Shown piece after piece: positions 62,523 to 64,000 of a stretch of DNA of 64,000 bases (the first letter of the stretch is position 1; every line of letters starts with the position of its first letter). A model generated the notes under the pieces. The model saw only the letters and a list, made by a program, of their open reading frames with translations, searched no databases and was not told where the DNA came from. This DNA is from Alcaligenes pakistanensis (GTDB taxonomy: Bacteria; Pseudomonadota; Gammaproteobacteria; Burkholderiales; Burkholderiaceae_B). The stretch is from assembly GCF_014652815.1 (NCBI RefSeq), contig NZ_BMZN01000002.1:166545-230544 (forward strand), given 5' to 3'. A program made the position numbers and the translations under genes.

Positions 62523-64000
62523 GATGTGTCCTTGGACGAGTTGTCGTAGCCACCCAGGGTCCAGAGCCGTGCATAACGCCCTTGTGTGGACAGCAGGCTG
62601 GCGTGATTGCCTTGCTCCGCAATAGCACCGTCTTCCAGCACCAGAATGCGGTCGGCGTGCATGATGGTGTCCAGGCGGTGGGCAATCACCAGCAAAGTGC
62701 GGTCTTGGGCAAAGCGCGACAGGGCATCCTGAATGGCGACTTCATTGCTGGCATCGGCAGCCGCAGTGGCTTCGTCCAGCACCAGAATGGGTGGGTCCAG
62801 CAAGACAGCACGTGCAATGCTGACGCGCTGACGGTCGCCTCCCGAGAGCTGGGCATCTTCTCCGACTACGGAGTCGTAGCCACGTGGCAGGCTCAAGATA
62901 CGGTCGTGAATATTGGCAGCACGGGCGGCGTCTTCAATCTCTTGCTGACTAGCGGAGGGACGGCCTAGAGCAATGTTCTCGCGCACGCTGGCATGAATCA
63001 GGCGTACTTCTTGCAGCACAAAGCCAATGCGGCGGTACAGCTCGGTGGATTCGATCTGGCGCAGGTCGACGCCGCCCAGGGTGATGCGGCCTGCGCTGGG
63101 ATCAAAGAAGCGCAGCAGCAGGCGTGCGATGGTGGATTTGCCAGAGCCGGAGGAGCCCACAATGGCGGTAACTGTGCCGGGCTCCAGCGTAAAGCTGATG
63201 TTGTTCAGCGCTTGATGGCCTTCACCATAGGCGTAGCTGACGTTTTCAACACGCACCTCCTGATTCGTGGGAGTTTGTTGCTGATCCGGGGTCAAGGACT
63301 CCAGTACCGGCGTTTTTAGCAAAGCCTGCACGCGCTGTGCCGCACCGGTCGCACCGCCCAGATCATGCAGCAGGGTATGCAGCAAGAGCAGCGGGGCACA
63401 AATGCCGGGGGCTACTAATGCGAAGGGGAGGATGTCCACGGGAGCAATCCAGTCCAGATAGCTGAACAGGGCACCGAAGATCAGCACGACACCTAATACG
63501 GTGACCGGGGCGATCATGGCGTGTGCGTGGGCCATGCGGGCGACCAGCGGGCGGGCAAAGTTCAGAAAAGCGTCGGCAAAGCCATCCACGGCCTTGCTAT
63601 AGCCGCCATGTGCCTGCCCATTGGAACCAAAGGCTTTGACGACCGGGATACCGCTGACAAACTCCACCGTGGCGCTGTTCAGGCGGCCCAGTTTCTCCAC
63701 GAAACCCTGCATGTTCGCGCTGCTGGCTTTCATGGCGTTGCGCAGGAACAGGAAGAAACCGGGGAAGGGTAGCAGAGCCACAATTGCCATGCGCCAGTCC
63801 ATCACGAACAGATACAGCACGGAGATCGCGATGGCACCTACCGCACGGCCTATCGAGGTGTAAAAGTGGGCGGTCAGGCTGTGCAGGGTGGCGATGTCGT
63901 CCTGCATGGCTTGTTTCACTTCGCCCGAAGCTTGGCCGGTAAACCAGCCTAGCGGTACTTTGGCCAGTCTTTGAGCGGCGTTTAGACGCAGGCTGCGAGT
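62516..64000 (-). CDS. ABC half-transporter, YbtP/IrtA-like (5' end outside the window)
   Basis: The frame stays open to the window edge: codons before the GTG at 63919 read RLAKVPLGWFTGQASGEVKQ, ordinary transporter sequence, so the true start is beyond 64000. The visible 495 residues hold most of the membrane domain and an ATPase with Walker A AIVGSSGSGKSTIARLLLRF, signature DAQLSGGDRQRVSIARAVLL, Walker B ILVLDEATAAADASN and switch VIAHRLDTIM. AAADAS replaces the usual TAALD. It forms the heterodimer with the 60756-62522 product. Confidence 0.9.
   Translation of the reverse strand, partial: TRSLRLNAAQRLAKVPLGWFTGQASGEVKQAMQDDIATLHSLTAHFYTSIGRAVGAIAISVLYLFVMDWRMAIVALLPFPGFFLFLRNAMKASSANMQGFVEKLGRLNSATVEFVSGIPVVKAFGSNGQAHGGYSKAVDGFADAFLNFARPLVARMAHAHAMIAPVTVLGVVLIFGALFSYLDWIAPVDILPFALVAPGICAPLLLLHTLLHDLGGATGAAQRVQALLKTPVLESLTPDQQQTPTNQEVRVENVSYAYGEGHQALNNISFTLEPGTVTAIVGSSGSGKSTIARLLLRFFDPSAGRITLGGVDLRQIESTELYRRIGFVLQEVRLIHASVRENIALGRPSASQQEIEDAARAANIHDRILSLPRGYDSVVGEDAQLSGGDRQRVSIARAVLLDPPILVLDEATAAADASNEVAIQDALSRFAQDRTLLVIAHRLDTIMHADRILVLEDGAIAEQGNHASLLSTQGRYARLWTLGGYDNSSKDTSC

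Overview
The window reads as the chromosome of a betaproteobacterium of the Alcaligenaceae, most like Alcaligenes. This is judged from the look of the proteins, moderately high GC, and a SAH riboswitch-ahcY-PF04020-metF arrangement typical of that class. No search was run, so the genus is an inference.

Layout. 1-9.5 kb: methyl-cycle and housekeeping genes (end of metK, a SAH riboswitch driving ahcY, a small membrane protein and metF, then 5-formyl-THF cyclo-ligase, slt, cca and two methyltransferases). 9.6-17.5 kb: TSUP permease, ppc and ilvD (divergent), a striking 245-bp nested palindrome, nadE and an IclR regulator. 17.5-21.3 kb: a catabolic cluster (acyl-CoA dehydrogenase, CaiB/BaiF CoA-transferase, Bug-type binding protein, cupin). 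21.8-23.3 kb: AI-2E-type permease and tRNA-Leu(CAA).

23.4-41.4 kb is a genomic island next to the tRNA. It opens with a beheaded tyrosine integrase fused to a frameshifted MobF/TraI relaxase-helicase remnant. It then carries two convergent operons that I identify as an Ssp-type DNA phosphorothioation defence system. sspB-sspC-sspD (+) should install sulfur in the DNA backbone. sspF-sspG-sspH (-) should be the restriction side. The restriction operon continues, with overlapping genes, into a four-helix membrane protein and a nucleoside 2-deoxyribosyltransferase-like protein. These two are not part of the SspFGH set I know and are the best candidates for something undescribed. No sspA (cysteine desulfurase) is present. 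The right end of the island holds decayed pieces: a probable group II intron fragment, a possible SRAP remnant and a truncated TolC-family gene.

41.4-45.4 kb is an AT-richer cluster: a FlhE-like secreted protein, an unknown 181-residue protein, a MacB-like ABC ATPase and permease, and the broken TolC gene. 45.5-50.3 kb: dkgB-like aldo/keto reductase preceded by a 19-unit trinucleotide repeat, an MFS exporter with a divergent LysR regulator, and chrA behind a strongly structured leader. 50.3-54.7 kb: sulfatase-family hydrolase and Bug protein with a divergent MarR regulator, plus a 2Fe-2S flavin reductase. 54.7-64 kb: one long minus-strand siderophore locus with two YbtP/YbtQ-type ABC half-transporters, a complete FatB/C/D-type ferric-siderophore importer and a TonB-dependent receptor. 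The first gene runs off the window.
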